From NCBI GenBank assembly GCA_937915375.1, contig CALDMO010000016.1, positions 62,001-126,000 of the forward strand: 64,000 nt of DNA. The letters are read 5' to 3'. The position numbers and the translations under genes are program-made. How positions within the stretch are numbered: the first letter of the stretch is position 1; each line of letters starts with the position of its first letter. Source of the stretch: an uncultured Marvinbryantia sp. Lineage in GTDB: Bacteria > Bacillota > Clostridia > Lachnospirales > Lachnospiraceae. Under the pieces are notes generated by a model. It searched no databases, was not told where the DNA came from, and was given only the letters and a program-made list of their open reading frames with translations. Positions 24,698-33,449 of this stretch are shown here, one piece after another.

Positions 24698-26918
24698 GGC
24701 ACTTCCGGTCGGAAACGGAAGATTTGGCGGTATGGTGTTTGGGCGGCCGCAGGAAGAAATGATACAGATCAATGAGGATAGTATCTGGAGCGGGAAAAAA
24801 TTGGATCGGATTAATCCGGATGCAAAGGAAAAACTTCCACAGATCAGAAGACTGATTCGGGAAGGAAAGATTGCACAGGCACAGGAACTTACTATGTATG
24901 CATTGTCAGGGATGCCAAATTCACAGAGATCGTATCAGACTGCAGGAGAGTGCTATATTCAGCTGCACGGGTTAGGTGAAATTACAGAGTATCAGCGAGA
25001 ACTGGATTTGGAGGAAGGAATCGCGCGCGTGCAGTTTGCGTCGGATGGAGTTACCTATCAAAAAGAGGTGCTTGTATCCGCAGTGACAGGGTGCATGGCA
25101 ATTCATCTGACGACAAAAGAAAACATACCGTTTTCTTTTGACTGCCATCTTGGCAGAAAGCATAATTTTACGGATGAGGTATTAAGAGAGAACGGAAATA
25201 CAGTATATTTTCTGGTAGATGGCGGAAAAGACGGGATTTCATTTAGCACAGCAGTGTTGGCGGACGTACCTTCTGGCGGAAAAACAGACGGTACAGTGGT
25301 AGAGACAATCGGAGAATTTTTGATTGTGAAAAATGTGACAGAGTGTACCTTGTATCTTGACACGGAAACATCTTTCCGCTATTCTGATTACTGTCAAAAG
25401 GCAATGGAACGGTGTCATGCGGCAGCCGCTCTTGGATGGGACAGGCTGAAGCAGGAACATGTGGAAGATTATCAGGCTCTTTATGGCAGAATGCAGCTTC
25501 ATTATGGGCTGACGGATGCGGAAAGAGAAAAGGTTCCGACGGATATCCGTTTGAAAGAGGTACAAAACGGAGCAACAGATATGGGGCTGTTGGAACTGTA
25601 TTTCCAGTATGGCCGTTATTTGTTGATTTCTTCAAGCAGGAAAGGAAGTCTGCCGGCAAATCTTCAGGGGATTTGGAATGACAGCCTGACTCCGCCTTGG
25701 GAGAGCAAATATACGGTAAACATTAATACGGAGATGAATTACTGGATGGCGGAAACGGCAAATTTACCGGAATGTCATTTACCGTTATTCGATCATCTGC
25801 AGTGCATCTGTGAGAATGGAAAAGAAACCGCGCGAAAAATGTACGGCTGCGGCGGAAGCGTTTGCCATCACAATACGGATATTTATGCAGATACAGCGCC
25901 GCAGGATCATTGTATAACTTCTGCTTTTTGGGTGATGGGCGAGGCATGGCTTGCAACACATATCTGGGAGCACTATCTTTTTACAAAGGATAAACAATTT
26001 TTAAGTGAGAATTTTCATGTATTGGAACAGAGCGTGTTGTTCTTCTATGATTTTTTGATTGACGGACCGGATGGAACGCTTGTGACTTCTCCGTCTCTTT
26101 CCCCGGAAAATACTTATCGGAAAAAAGATGGAACACTTGGCGTTCTTTGCGAAAGTCCGACAATGGACACGGAGATTTTGCTGGAATTATTCCATGCGTA
26201 TCTCGGAGCATGCCGGGTACTTGAGAAAAGCGAAGAGGAGATTGCGCGTGCGGAAGCGGTGATGAAACGGTTTCCACCGCTGAAAATCGGCAAATACGGG
26301 CAGCTTTTGGAGTGGATGGAAGATTATGACGAACCGGAACCGGGACACAGACATATTTCACATCTGTATGGTCTTTATCCGGGAAATTCGATTTCCAGAG
26401 AATGTACGCCGGAATTGTTTGAAGCGGCTTACAGGACTTTGGAACGCAGACTGGCAAATGGTGGCGGTCATACTGGGTGGTCGAGAGCATGGATCATTGG
26501 TTTGTGGGCTGCATTTGGAAACGGACAAAAAGCGTATGAAAATCTGAAAGCGATTCTTTGCATGGGAACATTTCCTAATTTGATGGATAATCATCCGATG
26601 ATGGATGGGTATGTATTCCAGATTGACGGTAATTTTGGAGCAGCTGCAGCCATGATCGAGATGTTGGTAAAGAGTAAAGAAAACCGGATTGAACTTCTCC
26701 CGGCAGTTACAAAGGAAACCGAAAGCGGAAATCTTTGCGGCGTGCGTTTAAGATGTGGAGCAGAACTTTCTATGGTCTGGAAAAATGGGAAGGTTGTCGA
26801 ATTGCGGATTTCTCCGGATAAACTGTTGGAGGAAACGTATCCGGTTACACTTTGTGTAAATGGTACAGAGGAGCAGATTATACTGAAGCAAAAAGTAGAT
26901 TTTGAAAAAAAATTCTAG
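24657..26918 (+). CDS. GH95 alpha-L-fucosidase
   Basis: This 753-residue protein shows the GH95 pattern: LWYQNPAKCWSEALPVGNGRFG at the start, INEDSIWSGKK, NINTEMNYWMAETANL (the paired catalytic asparagines), HHNTDIYADTAPQD, the general-acid region TSPSLSPENTY and a late QIDGNFG aspartate. It inverts alpha-1,2-linked L-fucose from galactose (some members act on L-galactose). There is no signal peptide. The ATG lies 8 nt after AGGAGGGG and sits inside the end of the thioredoxin-like gene. With FucU in the same operon, the released fucose is likely used by the cell. Substrates could be fucosylated xyloglucan or milk and mucin glycans. Confidence 0.9.
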   Translation: MKLWYQNPAKCWSEALPVGNGRFGGMVFGRPQEEMIQINEDSIWSGKKLDRINPDAKEKLPQIRRLIREGKIAQAQELTMYALSGMPNSQRSYQTAGECYIQLHGLGEITEYQRELDLEEGIARVQFASDGVTYQKEVLVSAVTGCMAIHLTTKENIPFSFDCHLGRKHNFTDEVLRENGNTVYFLVDGGKDGISFSTAVLADVPSGGKTDGTVVETIGEFLIVKNVTECTLYLDTETSFRYSDYCQKAMERCHAAAALGWDRLKQEHVEDYQALYGRMQLHYGLTDAEREKVPTDIRLKEVQNGATDMGLLELYFQYGRYLLISSSRKGSLPANLQGIWNDSLTPPWESKYTVNINTEMNYWMAETANLPECHLPLFDHLQCICENGKETARKMYGCGGSVCHHNTDIYADTAPQDHCITSAFWVMGEAWLATHIWEHYLFTKDKQFLSENFHVLEQSVLFFYDFLIDGPDGTLVTSPSLSPENTYRKKDGTLGVLCESPTMDTEILLELFHAYLGACRVLEKSEEEIARAEAVMKRFPPLKIGKYGQLLEWMEDYDEPEPGHRHISHLYGLYPGNSISRECTPELFEAAYRTLERRLANGGGHTGWSRAWIIGLWAAFGNGQKAYENLKAILCMGTFPNLMDNHPMMDGYVFQIDGNFGAAAAMIEMLVKSKENRIELLPAVTKETESGNLCGVRLRCGAELSMVWKNGKVVELRISPDKLLEETYPVTLCVNGTEEQIILKQKVDFEKKF

Positions 26919-26931
26919 GAGTATAGTAGGT

Positions 26932-29283
26932 ATGAAAAGAACAATGGGAAAGAAAAAACGGAAAAACAGTGAGCGTTCTTTGCTGCGCTATTATCTGGTA
27001 GGTTATATCATTGTTCTTTTCATACCGCTTGTGATTTGTTCGTTTTTTTACCAGAATATGATCCGGACAATCAGCGAGGATGATGTTCTGAAAAAGAAGA
27101 GTGATCTTGAACATAGCATGGCATTGGTGGATACGGTGATGAATGAACTGGGATATCTGGGGGATTCGCTGGCGATGAATGCGGCAGTAAACCGTTTCAA
27201 GCGGGTGGAAGATCCGTTCGCATATCCGAGAGCTTATGAGATTAATAAACTGCAGGCACAATTGCCGGAGCTATATCAGATTAATCCGTCGATTTTTGAT
27301 TATTATATCTTCTTTAATTATAGTGAGATGGTAATCAATAAATCAATTGCATATGAGTATGAGGACTTTTATGATCTTTATATGCATCCGGCGGACAGCA
27401 ATTCTTATGAACAATGGCAGAATTTGATGAAAAATACTCCGCCGGAATATGGAATGCATCCGGCAAAAATTTATAATTACCGAAAAGATGCGAATGCATA
27501 TGATATGACGAAAGAGGAAAAGAAAAATTTTCTGGTATATAATCGGCCGCTGATATTAGATGGTGGAATCTCTGATAAAAGCGGTACGATTCAATTTTAT
27601 ATTGATGCCGCTTATATAGATGCATTGATGCCGGTTGTTTCTGATGATATCGGCGGAGCTTTTTTGATCACGAACAGTAACAAAGAACCAATATATTTTA
27701 AGATCTCGAAAGAGATTGTTTCTGAAGAACAGCTTTTGCAGATTACGGAAACGACAGAACCATTCATGAAATTCGGACGAGAGAAATGTTTGCTTGTGCA
27801 TCTGGCATCCAGCGATTCTGGTTTTCACTATTACACCTTGTATCCAGAAAAAAGTATTCATGTGCGCAAGACTTCAGCAATGATCGCCGCAGTATTTAGT
27901 ATTGCAACGGCATTGTTTGTAGGGTTGGTACTCAGCCTTTATATGTCCAGAAAATCTGCCGGATCCGTAAATGAGATATTAAAAGAAATTTCGAAAGAGA
28001 CCGAATATTATGACAGTCATTTGGCTGTTTTTTCGCATTTAAAATCAACTTATAATAAATTAATGCGGGAAAATTCCGTTCTTTCTGATGCAATGGAAAG
28101 ACAGAAACCATTTATATGCAGCGCATTTATCAATCGTTTGATTTATGGGGATGATGTTTCGGCAGCGGAATTAACGAAAATAATGTCTTCTCTGGAGATA
28201 CCTTGGCAGAACAGAAGATTTTGTGTACTGGTTTTGCGGTTTTCTACAGGGTATGCTGACTTAATGAATCAGAATACATCCTGGATTGATTCCTGTGTGA
28301 TCTCGCTTCTAGAGATCTTGGAACAGAAAATGTCGGATCATTTGTATATTAATGGCGGGGACGGTCAGGTAGTTCTGATTCTGAATGAGGAGAACAAAGG
28401 GGAGGAGACGTTCCGTGAACAGGCGGAAAGATGCGTCTGTGAAATCAAAGAGGAACTTCCGGCAAACATTGCGGAACGAATGATTGCATACGGCGGTTCT
28501 CAAACCACGCAGTTTTCCGATATTCATAAGTCGTATAATCAGGCGGTCCATATGTTCCGCAAGGAGAAAGAACAGTTTGAAAATGCGGTTGTTTGGTATA
28601 ATGATAATTCGGATGTCATGCCGTTTTACCCGTCAGCGGATATGGAGATGCGTTTGACATATCTGGTATCTTCCGGAGATCAGCAGGGACTGCATGATGA
28701 ACTGGGGGAACTGCTGAATGTGTATATTATTAAGAATTCCATGTCAATTTATTTGCAGGAAATGTTTTTGAGTGAACTGCAGATGATTATGTTTCGTATT
28801 TTACCGGCGGTTGATGTGGACAAAGAAGAATGTCAAAACTATTATCAGTTGCTAGAAGAAAATCATAATCGTCCGCTTTTGGAGCAGATCAGAAAGACGA
28901 TTCATATTTATGAGTCTGTCTGCGGAGCGGTTAAGAAGAAGCAGGACGGGGTAGAACCTGCAAAGATTATTCCGTCCGTAGTTTCTTACATAGAACTGAA
29001 TTATGGAGATTGCAATTTGTCATTGAATAGTGTGGCTGCAGCTTTTGAGCTTAGTGAGTCTCATCTTTCTACTATTTTTAAACAGACTATGGGGATGAAT
29101 TTCTCTTCCTATTTAGAAGGCATTCGAATTGACAAAGCAAAAGAAATGCTTGGTGCAACAAAAATGAAGGTAGGAGATATTTCGGAACAGGTGGGATATT
29201 ATTCCGTAAATTCCTTTTGCAGAGCTTTCAAACGAGTGACAGGAAGTAATGCTTCTGAGTACAGAAACGGTATGAAAAAATGA
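26932..29283 (+). CDS. Membrane-bound AraC-type sensor-regulator (YesN/YtdP-like)
   Basis: This 783-residue one-component regulator has a membrane helix (about residues 20-40), an extracellular sensor region of about 270 residues and a second helix (about 310-332, MIAAVFSIATALFVGLVLSLYM). Then come a long cytoplasmic linker and an AraC helix-turn-helix pair at the C-terminus (LSLNSVAAAFELSESHLSTIFKQ, VGDISEQVGYYSVNSFCRAFK). Such proteins sense extracellular sugars and activate the adjacent ABC importer. It starts at the ATG at 26932, 13 bp after the GH95 stop and downstream of TAGGAG. The permease operon follows behind a terminator, and a motif shared with the GH31 promoter lies between. Confidence 0.87.
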   Translation: MKRTMGKKKRKNSERSLLRYYLVGYIIVLFIPLVICSFFYQNMIRTISEDDVLKKKSDLEHSMALVDTVMNELGYLGDSLAMNAAVNRFKRVEDPFAYPRAYEINKLQAQLPELYQINPSIFDYYIFFNYSEMVINKSIAYEYEDFYDLYMHPADSNSYEQWQNLMKNTPPEYGMHPAKIYNYRKDANAYDMTKEEKKNFLVYNRPLILDGGISDKSGTIQFYIDAAYIDALMPVVSDDIGGAFLITNSNKEPIYFKISKEIVSEEQLLQITETTEPFMKFGREKCLLVHLASSDSGFHYYTLYPEKSIHVRKTSAMIAAVFSIATALFVGLVLSLYMSRKSAGSVNEILKEISKETEYYDSHLAVFSHLKSTYNKLMRENSVLSDAMERQKPFICSAFINRLIYGDDVSAAELTKIMSSLEIPWQNRRFCVLVLRFSTGYADLMNQNTSWIDSCVISLLEILEQKMSDHLYINGGDGQVVLILNEENKGEETFREQAERCVCEIKEELPANIAERMIAYGGSQTTQFSDIHKSYNQAVHMFRKEKEQFENAVVWYNDNSDVMPFYPSADMEMRLTYLVSSGDQQGLHDELGELLNVYIIKNSMSIYLQEMFLSELQMIMFRILPAVDVDKEECQNYYQLLEENHNRPLLEQIRKTIHIYESVCGAVKKKQDGVEPAKIIPSVVSYIELNYGDCNLSLNSVAAAFELSESHLSTIFKQTMGMNFSSYLEGIRIDKAKEMLGATKMKVGDISEQVGYYSVNSFCRAFKRVTGSNASEYRNGMKK

Positions 29284-29289
29284 ATATGT

Positions 29290-29331
29290 GGCTGAAAAAT
29301 TGAATAAATTCAGTTTTTCAGCCATTTTTTT
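29290..29331 (+). terminator. Terminator after the AraC sensor gene
   Basis: GGCTGAAAAA (29290-29299) pairs with TTTTTCAGCC (29314-29323), followed by A and seven T residues. It separates the GH95/AraC transcript from the transporter operon. Confidence 0.88.
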
Positions 29332-29334
29332 CTG

Positions 29335-29354
29335 TTTGAAAAATGGAATATACG
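29335..29354 (+). promoter_or_regulatory. Candidate activator site upstream of the transporter operon
   Basis: TTTGAAAAATGGAATATACG differs at two positions from 17402-17421. No strong -35/-10 pair is seen between it and the permease start at 29459 (TTGAAA with a short spacer and TAAATG is the best), consistent with activator dependence. Confidence 0.4.
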
Positions 29355-29458
29355 AAAAAAAGGATTGAAAATTTACTTTTTGCTGTAAATGTGCGATAGT
29401 GCAGTCAGCGATAAAGCACAGATCGGAACTGTGCTGGAAAGAGAAGGTGATAGCACAT

Positions 29459-30415
29459 ATGGCAAAGCAAAAAGAAAAAGGGCTGGTAAGGAAAACGTCT
29501 GCCGGTGGATTTAGAAAATACTTTCTGGCACACTGGCAATTATATCTGATGATATTGCCGCCGCTGCTTGTATTGGTTTTATTTTCTTATGGACCAATGT
29601 ATGGTTTGATTCTTGCATTTAAGAATTATAAGGTTAGCGAGGGAATCTGGGGAAGCGCCTGGGCAAGTAATCATGGGTTTGGAAACTTTATTCGTTTCTT
29701 CAATAATTATAATTTCTGGGAATGTCTGCGGAATACGCTGGTGATTTCTTTATATACCATGTTGGTGAGTATTCCAACGGCGATTCTTTTGGCCGTGAGT
29801 CTGAATTATGTAAAAAATAGATTTTTTAAGAAGACTGCGCAGATGATAACGTATTGCCCATACTTTATTTCTACAGTTGTATTTGTTGGGATTCTTAATA
29901 TGCTGTTAGATAATCGTGTCGGTATTTTGGGTAGTTTTCTGTATAACAATTTTGGTGTCAATGTCCTTGGCAGCGCGAAGCTGTTTCCATCTCTCTATGT
30001 ATGGAGCGGCGTATGGCAGGGAGTAGGATTTGGTGCGATTATTTATGTTGCGGCACTTGCTGGTGTGGATATGCAGCTTCATGAAGCGGCAATTATTGAT
30101 GGCGCAACTTTATTACAGCGAATCCGTTACGTGGATATTCCTTCCATTCTTCCAACTGCGGTAATTATGATGATTTTGAATATGGGAAGTATTTTGAATA
30201 CAGGTTATGAAAAGATTCTTGCAATGCAGAATCAGATGAACCTGAGTACTTCAGAAGTAATCTCTACTTATTCATATAAGGTATCTCTGGTTTCCACTTT
30301 TCCGGATTTTCCGCTTGCGACAGCAATCGGTATGTTCCAGTCGATAGTGGGATTAATCCTGATCTTGATTGTGAACAAGATTGCGAACAAAGTTTCTGGA
30401 AACGGATTTATGTAG
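29459..30415 (+). CDS. ABC sugar transporter permease, LplB/YteP type (PUL 1)
   Basis: This 318-residue membrane protein has six hydrophobic helices and the cytoplasmic EAA-type loop HEAAIIDGATLLQRIRYVDIP. It belongs to the LplB/YteP branch of binding-protein-dependent permeases (CUT1-like oligosaccharide importers): YGPMYGLILAFKNYK after the first helix, NTGYEKILAMQN near the end. It pairs with the next permease and the binding protein at 33450. No ATPase gene is nearby, so a shared MsmX-type ATPase must serve. The ATG at 29459 follows AGAAGGTGA; the earlier GTG adds 20 non-conserved residues. Confidence 0.9.
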   Translation: MAKQKEKGLVRKTSAGGFRKYFLAHWQLYLMILPPLLVLVLFSYGPMYGLILAFKNYKVSEGIWGSAWASNHGFGNFIRFFNNYNFWECLRNTLVISLYTMLVSIPTAILLAVSLNYVKNRFFKKTAQMITYCPYFISTVVFVGILNMLLDNRVGILGSFLYNNFGVNVLGSAKLFPSLYVWSGVWQGVGFGAIIYVAALAGVDMQLHEAAIIDGATLLQRIRYVDIPSILPTAVIMMILNMGSILNTGYEKILAMQNQMNLSTSEVISTYSYKVSLVSTFPDFPLATAIGMFQSIVGLILILIVNKIANKVSGNGFM

Positions 30416-30428
30416 AAAGGAGAGCGAC

Positions 30429-31319
30429 ATGAAAACGAAAAGGATTACTCAGGACAAGGTTGTTTATTTTATAAATTATGTATTGCTGGGCTTGCTGTTG
30501 CTTACAATCCTCTATCCGCTGATTTATGTTGTTAGTGCGTCTTTTAGCTCGGGTGACGCGCTGGCGTCTGGAAAGGTGAGATTGTTTCCGGTAGAGCCAA
30601 CCCTTCTTAGTTATAAAACAGTATTTGAATATGACGCGATCTGGACCGGTTTTGTAAATTCTATTATATATACAACGGTCGGCACTCTGGTGAGCATGGT
30701 ACTTACACTTTTGGCGGCGTATCCGCTGTCCAGAGAAGATTTTCAGGGAAAGAAAATTCTTTCTGGTATGTTCCTGTTCACGATGATGTTTTCCGGCGGT
30801 CTGATCCCATCTTATATGTTGATTAAAAATCTTGGATTGATGAATACTATGTGGGCAATTATACTTCCGGGTGCAGTCAGCGCTTATAATGTAATTGTAG
30901 CGAGAACCTTTTTTAATCAGACGATTCCAAAGGATTTGCTGGAAGCGTCTCAGATGGACGGCTGTTCAGATTTTCGCTTTTTCTCACAGATTGTGCTGCC
31001 ATTGTCAAAACCGATTATTGCAGTTTTATGTTTGTGGGTTGCAGTTGCACTTTGGAATGGATATTTCAATCCGCTGTTGTATATCAATGACGAGAGCAAG
31101 TATCCGCTCCAGCTGGTACTTAGAAGAATTCTGTTGATGTCGCAAGTAAATTTTGCAAATGCGAATATTGATCCGGCGCGTGTGGCAGAAAATCGTTATC
31201 TTAGTCAGATGCTGCAGTATGCAACTATTATTATAAGCAGCTTGCCATTGATGATTATTTATCCGTTTGTTCAGAAGTATTTTGTAAAAGGTGTAATGAT
31301 CGGCTCGGTAAAAGGCTGA
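30429..31319 (+). CDS. ABC sugar transporter permease, YtcP/LplC type (PUL 1)
   Basis: This 296-residue permease has six helices and the EAA loop ASQMDGCSDFRFFSQIVLPLSKP. Family hallmarks are YPLIYVVSASFS after helix 1 and YPFVQKYFVKGVMIGSVKG at the end, a signature shared by this subfamily. It starts at the ATG at 30429, 13 bp after the first permease, behind AAAGGAGAG; a longer start overlapping the previous gene is not supported. It forms the heterodimeric channel with the preceding protein. Confidence 0.9.
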   Translation: MKTKRITQDKVVYFINYVLLGLLLLTILYPLIYVVSASFSSGDALASGKVRLFPVEPTLLSYKTVFEYDAIWTGFVNSIIYTTVGTLVSMVLTLLAAYPLSREDFQGKKILSGMFLFTMMFSGGLIPSYMLIKNLGLMNTMWAIILPGAVSAYNVIVARTFFNQTIPKDLLEASQMDGCSDFRFFSQIVLPLSKPIIAVLCLWVAVALWNGYFNPLLYINDESKYPLQLVLRRILLMSQVNFANANIDPARVAENRYLSQMLQYATIIISSLPLMIIYPFVQKYFVKGVMIGSVKG

Positions 31320-31364
31320 TGACAGAAACTGGAAAATACAGAACTTATTATAGAGGAGGCGTTT

Positions 31365-33368
31365 ATGAACAATCAATTACTTTATGGTGTTGCCTATTAT
31401 TATGAATATCTGCCGTATGATCGTATGGAAGAAGATTTTCGTATGATGAATGAGGCTGGAATTAATACGATTCGTATTGCGGAATCTACCTGGAGTACCT
31501 GGGAACCAAAGGATGGCTTTTTTGATTTCACGTATCTCCATCGTGTATTAAAAGCGGCTGCGGATCATGGACTAAATGTAATTATTGGTACTCCGACTTA
31601 TGCGATACCGTCATGGCTGGCAAAGAAATATCCGGATGTACTTTGTGAAACGCATCGTGGGAAAAATCGTTATGGTGCAAGGCAGAATTTTGATATTACG
31701 CATCCGGGATATCGTTTTCATGCAGAACGTATTATACGGCGGATGATGGAAGAAATTCGTGATTATGACTGTATTATTGGTTTTCAGCTTGATAATGAAA
31801 CGAAACATTATGATACATGCTGCCCGCGTGTACAGGAAGCTTTTAAAGATTGGCTGAAAGCGCGGTTTGACAGTACAGATGCTCTGAACCAGGAATTTGG
31901 TTTTGCGTATTGGTCAAACAGCATTGCAGACTGGGACGATCTGCCGGATGTACGCGGTACGATTAATGGAAGTTTTGGCGCGGAATTTTCAGCTTTTCAG
32001 CGTCATTTGGTTACAGAATTTCTTCTCTGGCAGCGAGGGATTATTGACGAATATCGCCGCCCGGATCAGTTTGTAACACATAATTTTGATTTTGAATGGC
32101 ACTGCCATTCTTATAGCCCGCAGCCGGATGTGGATCATTTTGAGGCAGTAGAAGCATTAACCATTGCCGGAAGCGACATTTATCATCCGACGGGACGGGA
32201 CTTGACAGGCGCTGAGATTGCTTATGGCGGTGCGAGTACTTATGGATTAAAAAAATCTAATTATCTGATTTTGGAAACGGAAGCGCAGGGGAATTTGGGA
32301 TGGCTTCCTTATCCGAAACAATTACGTCTGCAGGCATTTGCGCATACGGCGGCAGGAGCAGATGGGGTAAGTTATTGGCATTGGCATAGTATCCATAATT
32401 CTATGGAAACATATTGGAAAGGTCTTTTGAGTCATGATTTTTCCGCTGGCGCTGTTTATCGCGAAGCACAGACGATTGGACGTGATTTTGCTCGTCTTTC
32501 TGATCATTTGGTTCATTTAAAAAAGAAGAATCGAATCGCGATCATGGTCAGCAATCGGTCACTGACAGCGTTCAGATGGTTTCCGATAGCAAAAGCGAGT
32601 TGTGCACCGGAACGTTCGTATGGCGATTATTTCCGTTGGATCGCAGATGCATGTTATCGTATCAATGCTGAGTATGATATCATCAGTGATCAAGAACGTG
32701 ATTTCTCTGCTTATGATGCAGTCCTTTTGCCGGTTCTTTACAGCGCAGAAGAAGATTTAATCGACGCGATAAAAAATTATGTTCAAAATGGCGGACATGT
32801 GGTTGCTACTTTCCGCAGCTTTTTCTCTAATCATTATTTGAAAGTATACCATGATGCACAACCGCATCATCTCACGGATTGCTTTGGACTTACTTATGAT
32901 CGATTTGCATATCCGATGGATGTAACGCTGACATCCGATTTGCCGGATTTTCCAGAGCAGGTAGCTGTATCTGATTGGATGGAACTTTTGGAACAGGTAA
33001 CAGGAGAAACTCTCTGCACCTATCAGCATCCGGAGTGGGGAAATATCCCGGCTGTCACCAGAAATGCTTTTGGAGATGGGGAGGCGGTATATCTTGCATG
33101 TTACTTTGACCAGAAAGCACTGGAAGTATTGCTGCGCAGTCTATTTACGGAATGGGAGATTCCGCTTCCGAAAGAGCAGTTCCCAGTGATCCTTCGCAAG
33201 GGAATGAATCAGTCAGGCAAGGAAATTACATATTATATGAATTTTTCCGGTCAGCCGCAGTGCGTTTCCGTTTCTTCGGGTGGAACAGAACTATTTTCCG
33301 ATGTACAGGTGGAAAGTGGGGCAGAACTTACTTTGGAGAAGTGGGATGTAAAAATTGTAGAATGCTAA
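31365..33368 (+). CDS. GH42 beta-galactosidase
   Basis: This 667-residue enzyme has the GH42 barrel (GVAYYYEYLPYDRMEEDFRMM, AGINTIRIAESTWSTWEP), acid/base E145 (GFQLDNETKHYD) and nucleophile E304 (LILETEAQG). A trimerisation-like Rossmann domain (about 390-600) and a small C-terminal beta domain follow. The family removes beta-linked galactose (some members act on alpha-L-arabinopyranosides). No signal peptide is present. It lies between the permease and binding-protein genes, so its substrate is likely the imported oligosaccharide. In fucosylated xyloglucan it would act after the alpha-fucosidase. The ATG follows AGAGGAGGCG. Confidence 0.9.
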   Translation: MNNQLLYGVAYYYEYLPYDRMEEDFRMMNEAGINTIRIAESTWSTWEPKDGFFDFTYLHRVLKAAADHGLNVIIGTPTYAIPSWLAKKYPDVLCETHRGKNRYGARQNFDITHPGYRFHAERIIRRMMEEIRDYDCIIGFQLDNETKHYDTCCPRVQEAFKDWLKARFDSTDALNQEFGFAYWSNSIADWDDLPDVRGTINGSFGAEFSAFQRHLVTEFLLWQRGIIDEYRRPDQFVTHNFDFEWHCHSYSPQPDVDHFEAVEALTIAGSDIYHPTGRDLTGAEIAYGGASTYGLKKSNYLILETEAQGNLGWLPYPKQLRLQAFAHTAAGADGVSYWHWHSIHNSMETYWKGLLSHDFSAGAVYREAQTIGRDFARLSDHLVHLKKKNRIAIMVSNRSLTAFRWFPIAKASCAPERSYGDYFRWIADACYRINAEYDIISDQERDFSAYDAVLLPVLYSAEEDLIDAIKNYVQNGGHVVATFRSFFSNHYLKVYHDAQPHHLTDCFGLTYDRFAYPMDVTLTSDLPDFPEQVAVSDWMELLEQVTGETLCTYQHPEWGNIPAVTRNAFGDGEAVYLACYFDQKALEVLLRSLFTEWEIPLPKEQFPVILRKGMNQSGKEITYYMNFSGQPQCVSVSSGGTELFSDVQVESGAELTLEKWDVKIVEC

Positions 33369-33401
33369 TTTGTTATCTGTGTATAGTTAAATAAAAAATA
33401 A

Positions 33402-33420
33402 AGGTGTTTTCAAAACGCCT
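33402..33420 (+). promoter_or_regulatory. Stem-loop ahead of the binding-protein gene
   Basis: AGGTGTTTT and AAAACGCCT form a small stem with one G-U pair, 30 bp before the start codon. No T-run follows, so it is more likely an mRNA processing or stabilising hairpin that favours the downstream binding-protein message than a terminator. Confidence 0.4.
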
Positions 33421-33449
33421 ATATTAAAATTTTAAAGGAGGCTTATTTT

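Noticed and set aside
29293..29308. A third partial copy of the TGAAAAATTGAATA motif.
   Set aside because: It is the 5' arm and loop of the terminator after the AraC sensor gene, so the match is probably due to the hairpin sequence.
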